64,000 nt of DNA from Candidula unifasciata (taxonomy: Eukaryota > Mollusca > Gastropoda > Stylommatophora > Geomitridae): the NCBI GenBank assembly GCA_905116865.2, contig CAJHNH020000504.1, positions 532,318-596,317 of the forward strand. Reading direction: 5' to 3'. The notes under the pieces were generated by a model. That model did no database searches, was not told the origin of the DNA, and saw only the letters and a program-made list of their open reading frames with translations. Made by a program: the position numbers and the translations under genes. Shown piece by piece: positions 11,217-24,000 of the stretch (position 1 is its first letter; the number at the start of each line of letters is the position of its first letter).

Positions 11217-11316
11217 ATGGCTGAGAATCAAACAATTACCGCAGCTAGGCAGGAAATGATTGTTTATTGCAAACATTTACCGGATATCATATCATCTTTG
11301 AGCACACCCACTTCAG
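11217..11316 (+). CDS. RIMOC1: RIMOC1 exon 1 (start codon, residues 1-33)
   Basis: This exon begins MAENQTITAARQEM and ends in a CAG|GTATT donor, leaving one base (phase 1) that joins exon 2 to make the glycine of ...TSGDDGNKL. The initiator is supported by an in-frame TAA at 11202-11204, A at -3 and G at +4. The assignment rests on ORF, donor and phase fit plus a loose match to the amino-terminal part of the family, which is poorly conserved. It is therefore less certain than exons 3, 5 and 7. An alternative first exon elsewhere in the 7.8-kb region before exon 2 cannot be excluded without transcript data. Confidence 0.7.
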
Positions 11317-14300
11317 GTATTACAATTATTCAAATACATAATATCAAATATTTTTTTAGCGCAAGCATTGCATCATGTTTTGTAAAGCCCCCTCCCCCTT
11401 TTTCACCCATACTTAAAAAAAGGAGGGGGAGGGGGGGGGGGGGGGCATCATTTTTTTGGGGTACCTCCTATTTCATTTGCATGGTTACAAAAAAAGACAA
11501 GTGGATTGGGAGGGGAGAGGTGTGAGGGGAGGTTGAAAAATTACGTTACTATTGATTATTGATAGAAAGCTAAGGCTAAGAGTAAGAGATGAACAAACAG
11601 GAACGTATAAAACATGAAATTGTAAGTTCTTTATGGGGGAAAGCTTACAGATACATTTAAAATAAGAACAGGTGTGTGACAGGAGTGTCTTTTGTCACCC
11701 TTTTATTTTTACTGGCAATAGGCTGGTTTATGAAGACAGCAGCTGCTAACACTAGGCATGCTAGTAAAGTTTTATATTTTGGGTTTTTACTTACGAAATC
11801 ATAACAGCTAGATTAAAATTACAAATCCAATGGTACCTGAAGTACCTTATTTAAGCCTGTAAGACGATTCTAAGCGGAGATATTAACATTTTATTATCGG
11901 ACACCACAAAAGAAAAATTGTAGTGGAAATCTATAAAACATGGCTTCCCTGCTGCGACCCAGTGAGATGAAATGGCTCAATGTTTGATTTTATGGGCATA
12001 ACTTTTTTGTTTCTGAACGAATCCCTTAGCAACCATATATTGCTAGAATCGGGACAGTGAGACCTAACCGTTTATGCATGTCTCAATTACATACACTACG
12101 ATGTGCGCCTATTTAACATATGAAAATGTCTGCAGGCTGATAATTTTCATCTAAAACTTTATACATTTACAGTTGTCTGCCAACTAGCCTGGCTTAATAC
12201 ATATCATATTGTGTGTCCTGGCTAGGCGAACATAAAGATCATATAAATGTGCCAATGTCAGTTGGCGTGACCTAATTAACAAATATCGGACCCCCCCCAC
12301 CCCGCAACAGCGATGTCACACGGGGTGGTCGTATCTCAGCACAATAATGACACCCGGAGTGGTTGCACCCCCTCCCCACAAAGATGATACCGGGATGGCC
12401 GCACCCCCTTCCTGGTACCTTCTTCCCCTGGTATCTCTCCTCTTCTTTCTTTTTTTCCCTTTCCTTTCTTTTTCCCCATGTCTCAGTGTCGACTTTCTTT
12501 TCTTAGTCTCTGTCTCTTTTTTTCTTCCTCTCTCCTCCTCCTGCTCTCTCTCTTGAGCCCACTGGTAGTACACGGCCTGTTTTCATAATGGGTCGGTGAC
12601 AGTGTTAACAACACGGCTAACACAACAGGTGTGTTCATTTCTGGGAATCAGGTCAGGTTGGATTTTCTTTTCTTTCAAAAATGACCTTGGCTCCCATATC
12701 CACCCATCATTGAATATAAGAGATGGATCTATAGCAGTCACACGCGGGCAGCCAAGCACGGTAGGGTTGCCAATAGGATTTTTGTCAAACCCGAAGCTAA
12801 GCTTATGTCACGGAGTGAATCAACCAAACCCTGCACAGCAGACTCGTCATGACGTTGACGCCCCCTAGCGGGCAGGTCACATTTCAAATTTAAACCCGCC
12901 CGGTGAGTATATAGTCCCTCATATTGATATATACCTCTATTTGGTGGAATAGGTATTTCTATACCCTCTAGTTGTTTTGAAAAGTCTACATTTTCAAACT
13001 TACAACTGTGGGATAGATATTTTCTGGAATAATATTTCGAATTCCTGGAAACCTTTTTACACCTTGGTGCACTAATACAGGACTTTTTTTCTAGAGACGC
13101 CAAGCGAGATCAGGCGGGGTCATTCTTTGCCTGACTTCCTAGTTGTGCAGAAGTATGTCACCTCTCTGATTAAATATTGGCGCAGTGATGGCCGAAATTA
13201 ATTATTGGGATTTAGGGGTGATCAGGAAAAACAAATATCCAACAGAGAATACGAAGGGCTCTAAATAATGACAGATGCTGAACAAATGCTACAATGGTTG
13301 TGGATTTTAAAAAAAATGATTAAAATAACGTTAGCTAATTTAATAATTATTTTAAGTTAATTATAAAGAGGGAAAAACGGTCTTCTAGTGCAAACATATT
13401 GGATTTGAAGCGAAAACAGTGATGCCACTAAAAAATTTTTTTTAAACATGTGCGCATTTGCCAATGTTTGTGAGATTTCCCACACTTATACAAAAATTAA
13501 CGCAGAATTCAAAAATACAACACACATTGTGGTAATCTGGCTAATAAAAAAGACATTTACGAAATTACTTACCGTTTTTGGATTTAAAGCGAAAACAGTG
13601 ATGCCACTAAACAATTTTTTTAAACATGTGCGCATTTGCCAATGTTTGTGAAATTTTCCACACTTATATAAAAATTAACATAGAATTCAAAAATACAACA
13701 CACATTGCGGTAATCTGGCTAATTAAAAAGATATTTACGAAATTACTTACCGTTTTTGGATTTAAAGCGAAAACAGTGATGCCACTAAACAATTTTTTTA
13801 AACATGTGCGCATTTGCCAATGTTTGTGAAATTTCCCACACTTATATAAAAATTAACGTAGGCTAATTGAAAAGATATTTATTAAATTACTTACCGTTAA
13901 TTCACTGCGTGCTGCAAAAAAAAAAAAAATTATGTTATACGCGTCAAAACCATCTCAGGTCAAAGCCTGGCATCTCTCTTATAACTCCTAATAACTTTTC
14001 CGATTTTATCTTTCACGTAAAGAGCACAGAAAAATAATTTCCCAATAACGGACAATTGGTTTTGTATTTTTGGGTCACAGTCGCGTCTATAGTTACCGAC
14101 GAAAATGTATAGCAAAATAAACGAAACAAAACGACCCAATGCTATACCTACTAACACCAATAATGTATTGTAATGGGCCCTTACAAAACAGCCTGAGGAT
14201 CTGGACTTAGCCGAATGATATTTCTCTTTTGTCCTGCTCACGGAATCAGATGCAAGATAAATTAAATATGCTTGATGCAAGGTCACAACAACTAACTAGG

Positions 14301-17300
14301 TCTAAAAATCCATAAGGAAAAAAACAATGATAATGAGAATAAATCAGCCATGTGGTTTCTTTTAGTTGTATCCCACTCCCATGTGGAGTTTTCACCTTTT
14401 TGGGCAGTACTCTGTAATGTAGATAAAGAGGGAGGGGGGACTGATAGAGATATTAAAATCTGAATACTAAACTTAAAATGTTTAATTCTAATGTAAAATC
14501 AGTACTGTTATTGGAGCGGAAATACAGAGCGTAACTGAACAACTACAAATAAACTACAAACATTTATTAAATGCTGCCTGCCCAAAATAGAGGAAGTTAA
14601 ATGATACGATATAATCACAAGTGTTGAGCTTTAATAGAGAACTAAACAAGTTCCAATGGACCAAGAGGTGGAGAAAAGACATGGCATTGGATAGGACACA
14701 CATGGAGAAAACCTGAGAACAAGATTACTTGGAACCCACTGCTCGTAGAACAATTACATTTTATCAGTAATGCGTGTTATGTCTATATAAAAATATCCAT
14801 AATGAAATTATTGCATACACACATCATGTATACACAATCATACACACTCAGAATTACACATACTGTTACACACTCACGTGCACACACAAACACACACACA
14901 CACGCATGCACACATTCATACACTCACAGAAAAAACACACCCACACACACACAGAGAAAGAGAGAGAAAAATAAAGGCAGTCCATAAAAACATAAGGAGT
15001 AGGAAGCTAGAGAGAAATAAAGGCAGACAAAAAGAAAGCACATTGAGAAAAGAGCTAGAGAGTAAAGTTGAAAAGATGGGGAAGAAAATAAAATGAGCAG
15101 CATACAATAGCGAAAGACTTGGCATGAGCTTGTTAAGGGCCTATGCTCCGTTTGGGGATAGAAGGCAGAAGAAAACTTTTTATATTTTTTTTAATATTTC
15201 CACAGTTACCAGGTGCATCATATCCAGTGTCATGGTTTTCTATATTTGTCTTGCGTTTCTCGAGTGGTTTGAGTGATAAATGTATTCAACTTTTTTGCAG
15301 GTTTTATCTACACCATTTATCCATTTAATTCTGTATTCCTTTATCAGTGCTAAATTGTGAAGTTTGTATTCTTACATTGCTCTAATGTTTCATGTTCCAA
15401 AAGTTTTTAGTGTACTTTGGCAGCTGGTATAAACACTGACTAGGATGTCTTTCAGAAGATGTCTGTAATCCTGATTAAATGTTTAGTCATGACATTGTTT
15501 GCATAAGTACTGCTTGACTGCAAATTACTTTCTGCAAGAAAGTAATGCATGGTGGGCTGTCCTAGCTATTATGCCTATAAGTGCATCCTTCACAGCAAAA
15601 ACAATGACTATTTCTAGTTCTGGGGAGTTCTTCATCTGCTAACTACTTTAATACATCATTTGCCTATAAGGATTGCAGTGTGGGTAAGTGTGTATACAGA
15701 TAGTCCTCCTGCAGGGTAAAAGTTGTCTTTTATTTCCAAATATAAGGTACATCCTGTTCTGCAACCATCAAAATACAGTAGACATTTCACTACCCAGTTC
15801 ACAGTTATCTGGCCTCTGTATTTTCTGGGCTAGTTTTAAAACAATCCCTATTAAAATGAGGAATAATTGACTTTGCCATTGTGTTGCAAGCAATATCAGT
15901 GCAGAGGACATTATAGAATGGATGGCAAATGATGAACTTGTTGAAATGACAACAATATTTTGGAAATCATGACACTGGGTAAAGTAAAACATTCACTGCA
16001 GTATATTTAGTGAGCAGGAAGCAATGGCAGCTGAACAGACTGAAGCAGTCATCTATCAAGAACTTAAAAAAAAAAAACAGTCAGTTTTGACTCTTTCATC
16101 TCAGGCCTACCTTCTCCCATTTGTGTGATCATTTATCAGTGAACAGTAAAATTAGTTTAAATAATATTTGGAAGAATTAGGCCTATGTTTTATGGTAATT
16201 TTTTGTTCATTTTAAATGTGTGTACTCATACTGTGCTCTGTACATTATTTATATTTCATCTAATTAAGTTTGACATTCAGTTTATCTTAAAATGCTTACA
16301 GTATTTTTGGGGGGGATTTCATTTTTCTGTAATAAATTTTGTGAACATACGGTACAACACCTAATTAACATTTATAAAGTATTGGCCTTTACTAAGAAGT
16401 CGGAAAATATGAATATAGTGGGATTTAGTATTAAAAGGGTGATTTAATGGTATGGGTGAGGCAGGAAGTAAGTATTTATAGAACTCTGGCCTATCCGGCT
16501 TTCTTATTCTCTGGCCTACCTTTCCTCCACAGTAGGCTGGATAGGTGAGTCTACTACAGGGCTGTTTAGCTGTTTGCTCGCAGACCAAAATATTGAACAT
16601 GGAGATCCTTGCAGGCCAGGAGCCTGAGCCCACAATACAGTTGACAACATTTTTAATGTGTAGATTTAATACACTCGAAAACTTTTACGTCTGGGACGTA
16701 GCCTATATAAATGAAGCAGTGTTGTAAACCTTATAAAGTAAAGTGTACTACAATCTTCTGTAACGATTAATTAATACTCACTTTTAATTCTTTTTCTTCT
16801 TTGTATTCACTGGCTGTAAACTCCTGCAGAAAGTTCTGGTTGTTTATCTAATTTTGGACTCTACTCCTGTTCCGGAAACTGAGTGTTGCGTACACATCTG
16901 TTTTACATGTCTTACTGCATCTGTTGGTTTCTTGGCTCTCAGGCAGATGAACTCTGACTTCGAAGGAAGCTCCTAATTATTTGACTCTTCCGACATTCTT
17001 TTGGATAGGCAGTGGGTCTATTCTTGTTTCTCCACAATAGGGCCTCGAAACCCACACAGGGATCACTTTTAATTGAAATACACATATTTCCAACTTGTCA
17101 TTGGGATCATAAATAAACGTTACCATTGTCACTTCCATTACATTGTCATAATAATAATAATAACTGTCCACAGTAGGTTATATATTCTGCAGAAGAAACG
17201 GAAAGGTATAACGATGCAAAATGTAATTAATGGGAAATGCTGCATTTTCGTTTTTGAGCTTATTTTACAAAATTTGGCTGGTGTTAAGTAAGCACAATTC

Positions 17301-20300
17301 CCATGCAATCCTGTAGCCTATCATTGCTCAGTGAGCTCCGACTTTTTGTCTTAATTACATTCATATGTGAGAAGCTTGATTCACAAATGAAAGTTGTGCC
17401 AAATATGGTGAGAATGAATACAGAAACTTTTCTAGCATTACGGAATTGCTCCTGTTGAAACCTGAGGGATTTTAAAAGGATCTCAAATAAATAACATTAC
17501 ATTTTTTTGGATATTGAAGTCATCAGATCTGTTGTTAAAATTATTTTGAAGCTTTTAATGAAATAACTATATCATTTGATCAGTTAAGATTGTCGAGTCC
17601 AGTGTTGAAGAAATAAAATAGCAAGCATACTGGTTTCAAAATAGGCACAGTTGGTGATATAAATAAATATTTCAGTGTCCAGTCACTGTTGAATGCATAA
17701 TTTTCACATTCCAACTTTGCTCGCTTACTAGTGCTAGCAATGGCATCAAGTATTTAACTAAATTATTAAAAGTAGATAATTTAAAACACTGTTACTGTAC
17801 TGTATTGTCCGACAATCTGCGTCTGACTGTGACTTGTATGTGACTGGAAGTTCCCAAAAAATCCTATTATAATCTAATAACAAGATCACTAGCAGGTATT
17901 CTGTGGTGTCCAGTGTCACTGATGTTCTGCTGCGCCCAGTGTCATTAGTTTGTGTGTATTAGTGGCCCCCATTAAGAAGAGCTTCTCTGTAATCTAAGCT
18001 CTGTCAGAACCATGCTGGTATTTCCATACTCCTCCTGTGCAATAAATATCGCACCTTCATTGACTGTCCAGTGCAGCTGTGGTTTTCCTACCTGTTTCTT
18101 GATTCTTTCCAGCCTTATAACCTTTGGCTTCAAACAGGCGAGTTTTACTATTTGTATGAATTGGGAACAAACTTTTACCCTGAACTAATTACATTTTCTG
18201 TTCCTATGCTGGTTCCCTTGTATCTCCGCATTTACAGATCCCTGACAAACATTTTACACAACTGGTTTTTGAAGATTTATACAGAAACATTTATTTATTT
18301 ATTTTGTTTCTTTGTAATAACTACATTTCACTATTTTGGCAACGATCCGCGGGCCACTTGCTAGACCTCGCGGGCTGCCAGTTCAATAGCCCTGATCTAC
18401 TGTATCTTATCTAGAGTATAGGGCTTTCTCACTTTACCTGAAAAAAAAAACACATGTGAATGTCACGCTTAAAGACTTTACTACAAGCTATTTGATATAG
18501 ATCATTAGCTATTGTGAACTATTACACAGGATTGAGTGACCTAGTGCCTATCTCTTCTTTAAGTACAGTAGCATCTGAGGCATCCAGAAAAAAAGCTTCA
18601 AAACACCTGAGACAGCACAAGAAAGCCTGCAAAATAAATCTCACACTCAGTGCAAACAGTTCATGCCCATCTTGTCAGGCCTAGATTGGACTCCTTGGTC
18701 ACCTTTGTATAAATACATTTAACCTGTTTCATTCCTGTCTGCCATGTTAACTAAATGGTCCTTAACACCTGTGATGTGTAAAAATATGATGCACAAATTG
18801 ATATGATGTTAAATCTCTGTATGTGTTTTTAAGAATGTCTGCTGGTGTTTTTACAAGTGGTATTGAGTCTGTTCATGTTAATCTCTATTTCTGTAGAAAG
18901 CATTGCTCTTTTTGTCTTTGACAGTGTCGGTTTTTGTAATCAGTAGATTGGGTAATTTGTTTTATTAAGGGAAAGCTTTTCCTACTTCATACTTGCTTAT
19001 GCATTCTTCCTTTTGTCTAATTTTTACCTTAAAAAATGGTTAATAGTTTCCTATTTTAAAGAAATGTTAACAATTGTTTCTTTTTTTTAAAGGTGATGAT
19101 GGTAATAAGTTGATGTGCCAGGAGAAGTGCTCAAGCCTTTGTAAACACATTAGTGGTTACAGTTCAGAAATGATGACAGAGGCAGCTGTGCATGAATGTT
19201 TACAGGCCATTGCTAAGGTATTTGTTCTTTTTATCTCATCTTTCTACCTGATCAGTCCAGTTGTGCCAACCAGTTCATTTGGGATGCAGAGCTGATACTG
19301 GTCAAGCCCTATCTACATCTCTCAGCAGCCCTCATTGAAACAGATTCCCAACTGGGGGCCTGGCCAAAGAACATAGTTGTGATATTTTGTTTGAAATCTG
19401 AGCGCATCTGCGCATATATGAGCTTTACTTATAAAGTTGATGTGCATGCAAAACTCAAGTCCTGGAACAGGACCAAAGTCCATAATTGGTCGAACAACCA
19501 GGACTTTCTGCCGGAATGCACAGCTGGTGAACGCAAAGAAAAAGAAGAAGAACCAATGAATTGAGTACTTTGGAACAATGCAGACATAAAGTCAGCACAC
19601 ACTGAACAACACCAGTGCACTTTTTTTTAAAGCTGAAATACACACAACACACAGTGTTTCAATGTATGCATTCAAGGATGATATCAGTACATTCCAGTGA
19701 TGAGTACAACCAGCAAAAAATAAATACAGATACTGAACAAAGTCAAAGAATTTTACAAACTGTAGACAACCCTCTGCGTATTGTCAAAGTATCCAACATA
19801 GGAATTTCCTGAACTGTATGTGCCTCGCTTGTTTTTATTTTATCATCACCGGCTATTTCATCCAGAATTGGTAGTGTGCATTCTTTCACGGTTTCTGAAT
19901 CAGTGAAAGGTCCCTTTGGTAAAGGGGGGCGGGGGTTAATATCAAGAGAAGCTGCTGCAGCTTTTTCTTGTTGAGTTCAAGCTCGCACAAGAATTCTGCT
20001 GTTATGCTGATAAGCAGCAATCAACGACTCAGCACTTTATTTTCTAGCAGTGAAACCTTCTGGATATGATTTTCCAAAATAAGCATGTTTCGATGTGAAG
20101 TGCCACTTCACTTTGTACTCATAAACTGCCGACACATATTCGTTGCTTAGCAAGCATATTAGTTTCGAATTAGGCATAGTGGGTGATATAAATAAATATT
20201 TCAGTGTCCAGTCATTGTTAAAAGTATGATTTTCACACTCCCACTTAGCTTTCTTACTAGTATCAGCCATGGCATCAAGTATTTTAATTAATTATTAAAA

Positions 20301-21049
20301 TTTAGATAACTGAAAACAATGTTACTGTTTCAGTTTGTTACTACACAATCTAGGTCTATCTGTGACTTGCACACTAGACGTTTACGAAAAGTCTGTTAAT
20401 AATCTGACAAGATCACTAGCAGGTGTTCTGCGGTGTCAAATGTCACTAATGTTCTGCAGCATCCCATGTCATTACTCTTTGTGTACTAGTAGTCAACTTT
20501 AAGGGAGAGTTCCTGGGTAATCTAAGTGCTAACTATCTGAGCCAGGCTTGTATTTCCATACTCCTCCTGTCAAATAAATATCTCACCTTAATTGACTGTC
20601 CAGTGGAGTGATTGCTTCCTACCATGGTGACTTGATTCTTTCCAGCCTATCTTATTACCTTTTGCTCCAAACAGGCCAGTTCTGCTATTTGAAGTAACTT
20701 TTACCGGGCACTAGTTGCATTTCCATGCCTGAGACATTCCTGCATTTGTGGTATTATCTGTTAATACGCCCCTTCCCTTGTATTTTCGCACACACACACG
20801 CACGCACGCGCACACACACACGCACTCACACACAGAACTTTATGGTTGCATATGGGATAAATTCAAGAGAGGCACACACAACTTATCTAGACAACTGCTG
20901 ATATCAGCAGTTATATGACTGAGATGGTACCAATATATTGGGTATATAATGAGGAGAAGTGGACAGAGAATCACCAAACAGACAGATGCTGAAATGAAAA
21001 ATTATGGCCTAAAGAAAGGAAGACGTCAATGAGAAACACAAAGACAGAC

Positions 21050-21093
<44 letters not shown>

Positions 21094-24000
21094 CAGATGT
21101 GCTGGACTGCATTCCATACATATCAAACAGACTGCCAGGATGGACTAGAATCAAGGTACAGACTGTGAACCTTATGTGATGTATCAACAGCTCAACAGGA
21201 TGTTGATGATGCTAACTGCCAGATACTGCCTTTATTATACCACTTTTGCTGTGTTGGTGGGAGGGGGGGGGGTGGGGGGGTCTTTGAGTCTGATGATTTA
21301 CGGCTGCATGGCTAGTGCTGTTGCCACGACTGTGCCCCCAACAGAAAAAATCCCCAGCCTTAATGAAGATTCGAACTCTGTCTCCCGCTTGAGAGCCCAG
21401 CGTTATAATCGTTTGGCCAGCCGCTCATCGATGCTAACGTATAATAATATTTGATAGGTGTGTATATAATACTGAAACGTGTTTAATTGTTGTTTATCTT
21501 TGTAGCTTGTGTTGGATCTAACTTTTATGGAAGAAAAAATACTAATAGATGAGGATTTTTCGAGCAAATCTTCCTTTTACAGAGTTTGCAATATCATTGG
21601 TAAGATATCTTCATATCAGCTCTCTCATACTTATTGATTGCTATATGGGTTAGCTGCACTGGCTTTTTGTTTTTGAAGTATGAGTACTGTAAATCTGTTA
21701 GGGAATAGACACCAAGATTGGGTACACAGCTAACAAATCTCACTTCCAAAACCACACAAAGCTCATTCCAGACTCAGGGGTTTCAGGATTATCACCCTAA
21801 TAAAAACTTTTGGCAAGGCGCTAGAGAAGATTATTGCTGTTAAACTACAAACATTTTTGGAAAGGGAAGAGCTCCTGTCAGAAGGTTTGAGTAGTTACCA
21901 GCCTCAAAAAGATACCTGGTCAAATGCAGCTACTTTTTTGCTTTTGATGTTTATGAGGGTTCCAGAATAGACAGGAGATGGTAGTGGCAGCACTTGATCT
22001 TGAGGATGCTTACAATAGAGTCAGATATGATATTTTGATATCTATGCTCATGGAGAAGGAAGTATGTCCCTGGCTGGTGAAATATAAAAGAAAAAGGCTG
22101 CATGAGATACCATCCATCTAAGAGATTTAGAATGCCAAAGGCATTCATAAAACAGTCTATGAAGTTGAACTGGGGTACACAGGGACTCCCTGACTGCCAC
22201 ATGTGGTTAGATACAGAAATACAAACTACAGAGCATGACTTAAAAATTAAACAGACTGTTCCAATAAGAGAAAAAAAACCATAACCCACAGGAGCGACCC
22301 TGCAAGATAAACTATGAGCACCTGAGAAAAGCTGTCCTGTCCTGTTTATGGTCCATGCTAGAACTGGTGCATAACGAATCTTGATCACTGAAAATTAATT
22401 TTTGTATTTTCCTTTGTTACGTTAATTTTCTATGTGTAATGTCAACGCTGCTATGGCTGATTTAAAAAGCATGTAAACATTCAAGTTTCAAGGCATCTTA
22501 TTAAGATCATAGTCTTGACTATTAGTGATTAGTGATTGACGTAGATAGTCATCACAGCATGCCAGACATATTCATTGGTGTTCCAATATCCCCCAAATAG
22601 CCCCACAAACATAAAATGACTGACCATGCCAATTCGGTGTTGAAAAAGATCGAACATCTTGTGCCTTAAGAGGAATTTTCATGTTGGCAGCAAGGTATTT
22701 TAAGGAAACCAATAGACCTGAGAAATTAGTGTCAGGTGACACAATTTATGGAAAGAGGGAGAGGAAAGGCAAAGAGATAAATACATTGATGATTTGGTCA
22801 CATGCATGAGGCAGGACGTATTTGATAGGACCCGGGATATTATTGATTGTAAACAATGGCAAATCATAACCGCCTATGGTTTCTGACATGGCACATGATA
22901 AAGATTGTTCTATTTCCAGAGCAAAGATTTTTATATTGAAAAAAGGGCGGACAAAAAAAGTTTAGGAAACACTGATTTAGAGGAATTGACAAGTATCTGC
23001 AACACCATTGAGAGTACTGTACAAAAATAAAAGTGAGTACACATCTGATACCCATGCCAGACTGGCAAAGACGACACTGACATTCTGTGATATTGAGTAA
23101 CTACCATGGAGAATGCAATAGACAAACTGTTGGAAATGATAATTGCTAGGAAAAATATCCTGCCAGGTTGAGAGGCGTATCTTTTTCCCCACCTGCACTT
23201 GGTTGGTATTATCCAAAACAAGAAAAACCTGGGTTAATGCAATTTGTGCCCATGATATGAATTAAGATTTCAATTTGGTTATTGAGACATGTGCTGCTGC
23301 AATTGCCCTTGAAGATATATACAACAGTTTTTAGTGAATTTTCTAATTATTCCAACCTCCTGAACCCTATATCAGTCCATTCTGCCTTAAATGGATCTCT
23401 AGCACTATTTAATTGAATGGTAATGTTTAAAAGTAGCAGCTAGGCCTCAGCCACCAAGAGTACATCATGGCCTGCCACTAGGTTACCCTTATCTTTGGTG
23501 CTGTTTAGTCAATACCAACACTGTGATAATCACACACCAGCAGAGGTCAAGAAAGATGCTGTCACATTCTGATAATATTTTGGTGCATTATCAAGCAAAG
23601 ACCAAAAGCAGAAGAACTTTGACTATAAATTGACCCATTGGGTATATGATGTAAAAAACCTAGGGCACAATCAAACCTTTGAAGCCAATTGTGACACACG
23701 ATTCTCTCAGAATAGCCATGTTGTCAAAACCGTAACATAAGCTCTAAAACTTTAGAAGTTACTCAGTTTAATACTTAGGTGTGAGATCTGATTGAAGTCT
23801 TGCTTTTCTTAGTACATAGACTATGTTATAAAAGTGCTGCAATGGCCCAAAAAAAGTGGGAGGGGGGGGGGGAGGGGGGGGGGGGGGGGTTAGTGTGTTT
23901 CTTTCAATGCTAGACAACAATGCAGAAACAAAACAATGCAGAAGCTCAGATGTTGATGTCTGAGAATTCTAGGAGTTATTTTGTCATGTATATATGTCTG

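Noticed and set aside
12316..12573. Lys/Glu-rich frame on the minus strand
   Set aside because: It arises from a pyrimidine-rich stretch; no conserved motif.
13448..13829. Two nearly identical 67-codon ORFs (MCAFANVCEI...)
   Set aside because: They are translations of the 178-bp tandem repeat, with no other support.
14774..15125. His/Thr-rich ORFs on both strands
   Set aside because: They are translations of CA and GA simple repeats.
15768..16633. Short minus-strand frames in intron 1
   Set aside because: No family resemblance, no splice context, and length expected by chance in AT-rich DNA.
22931..23221. Overlapping minus-strand frames of 79-96 codons
   Set aside because: No recognisable domain; probably chance frames in degraded repeat DNA.
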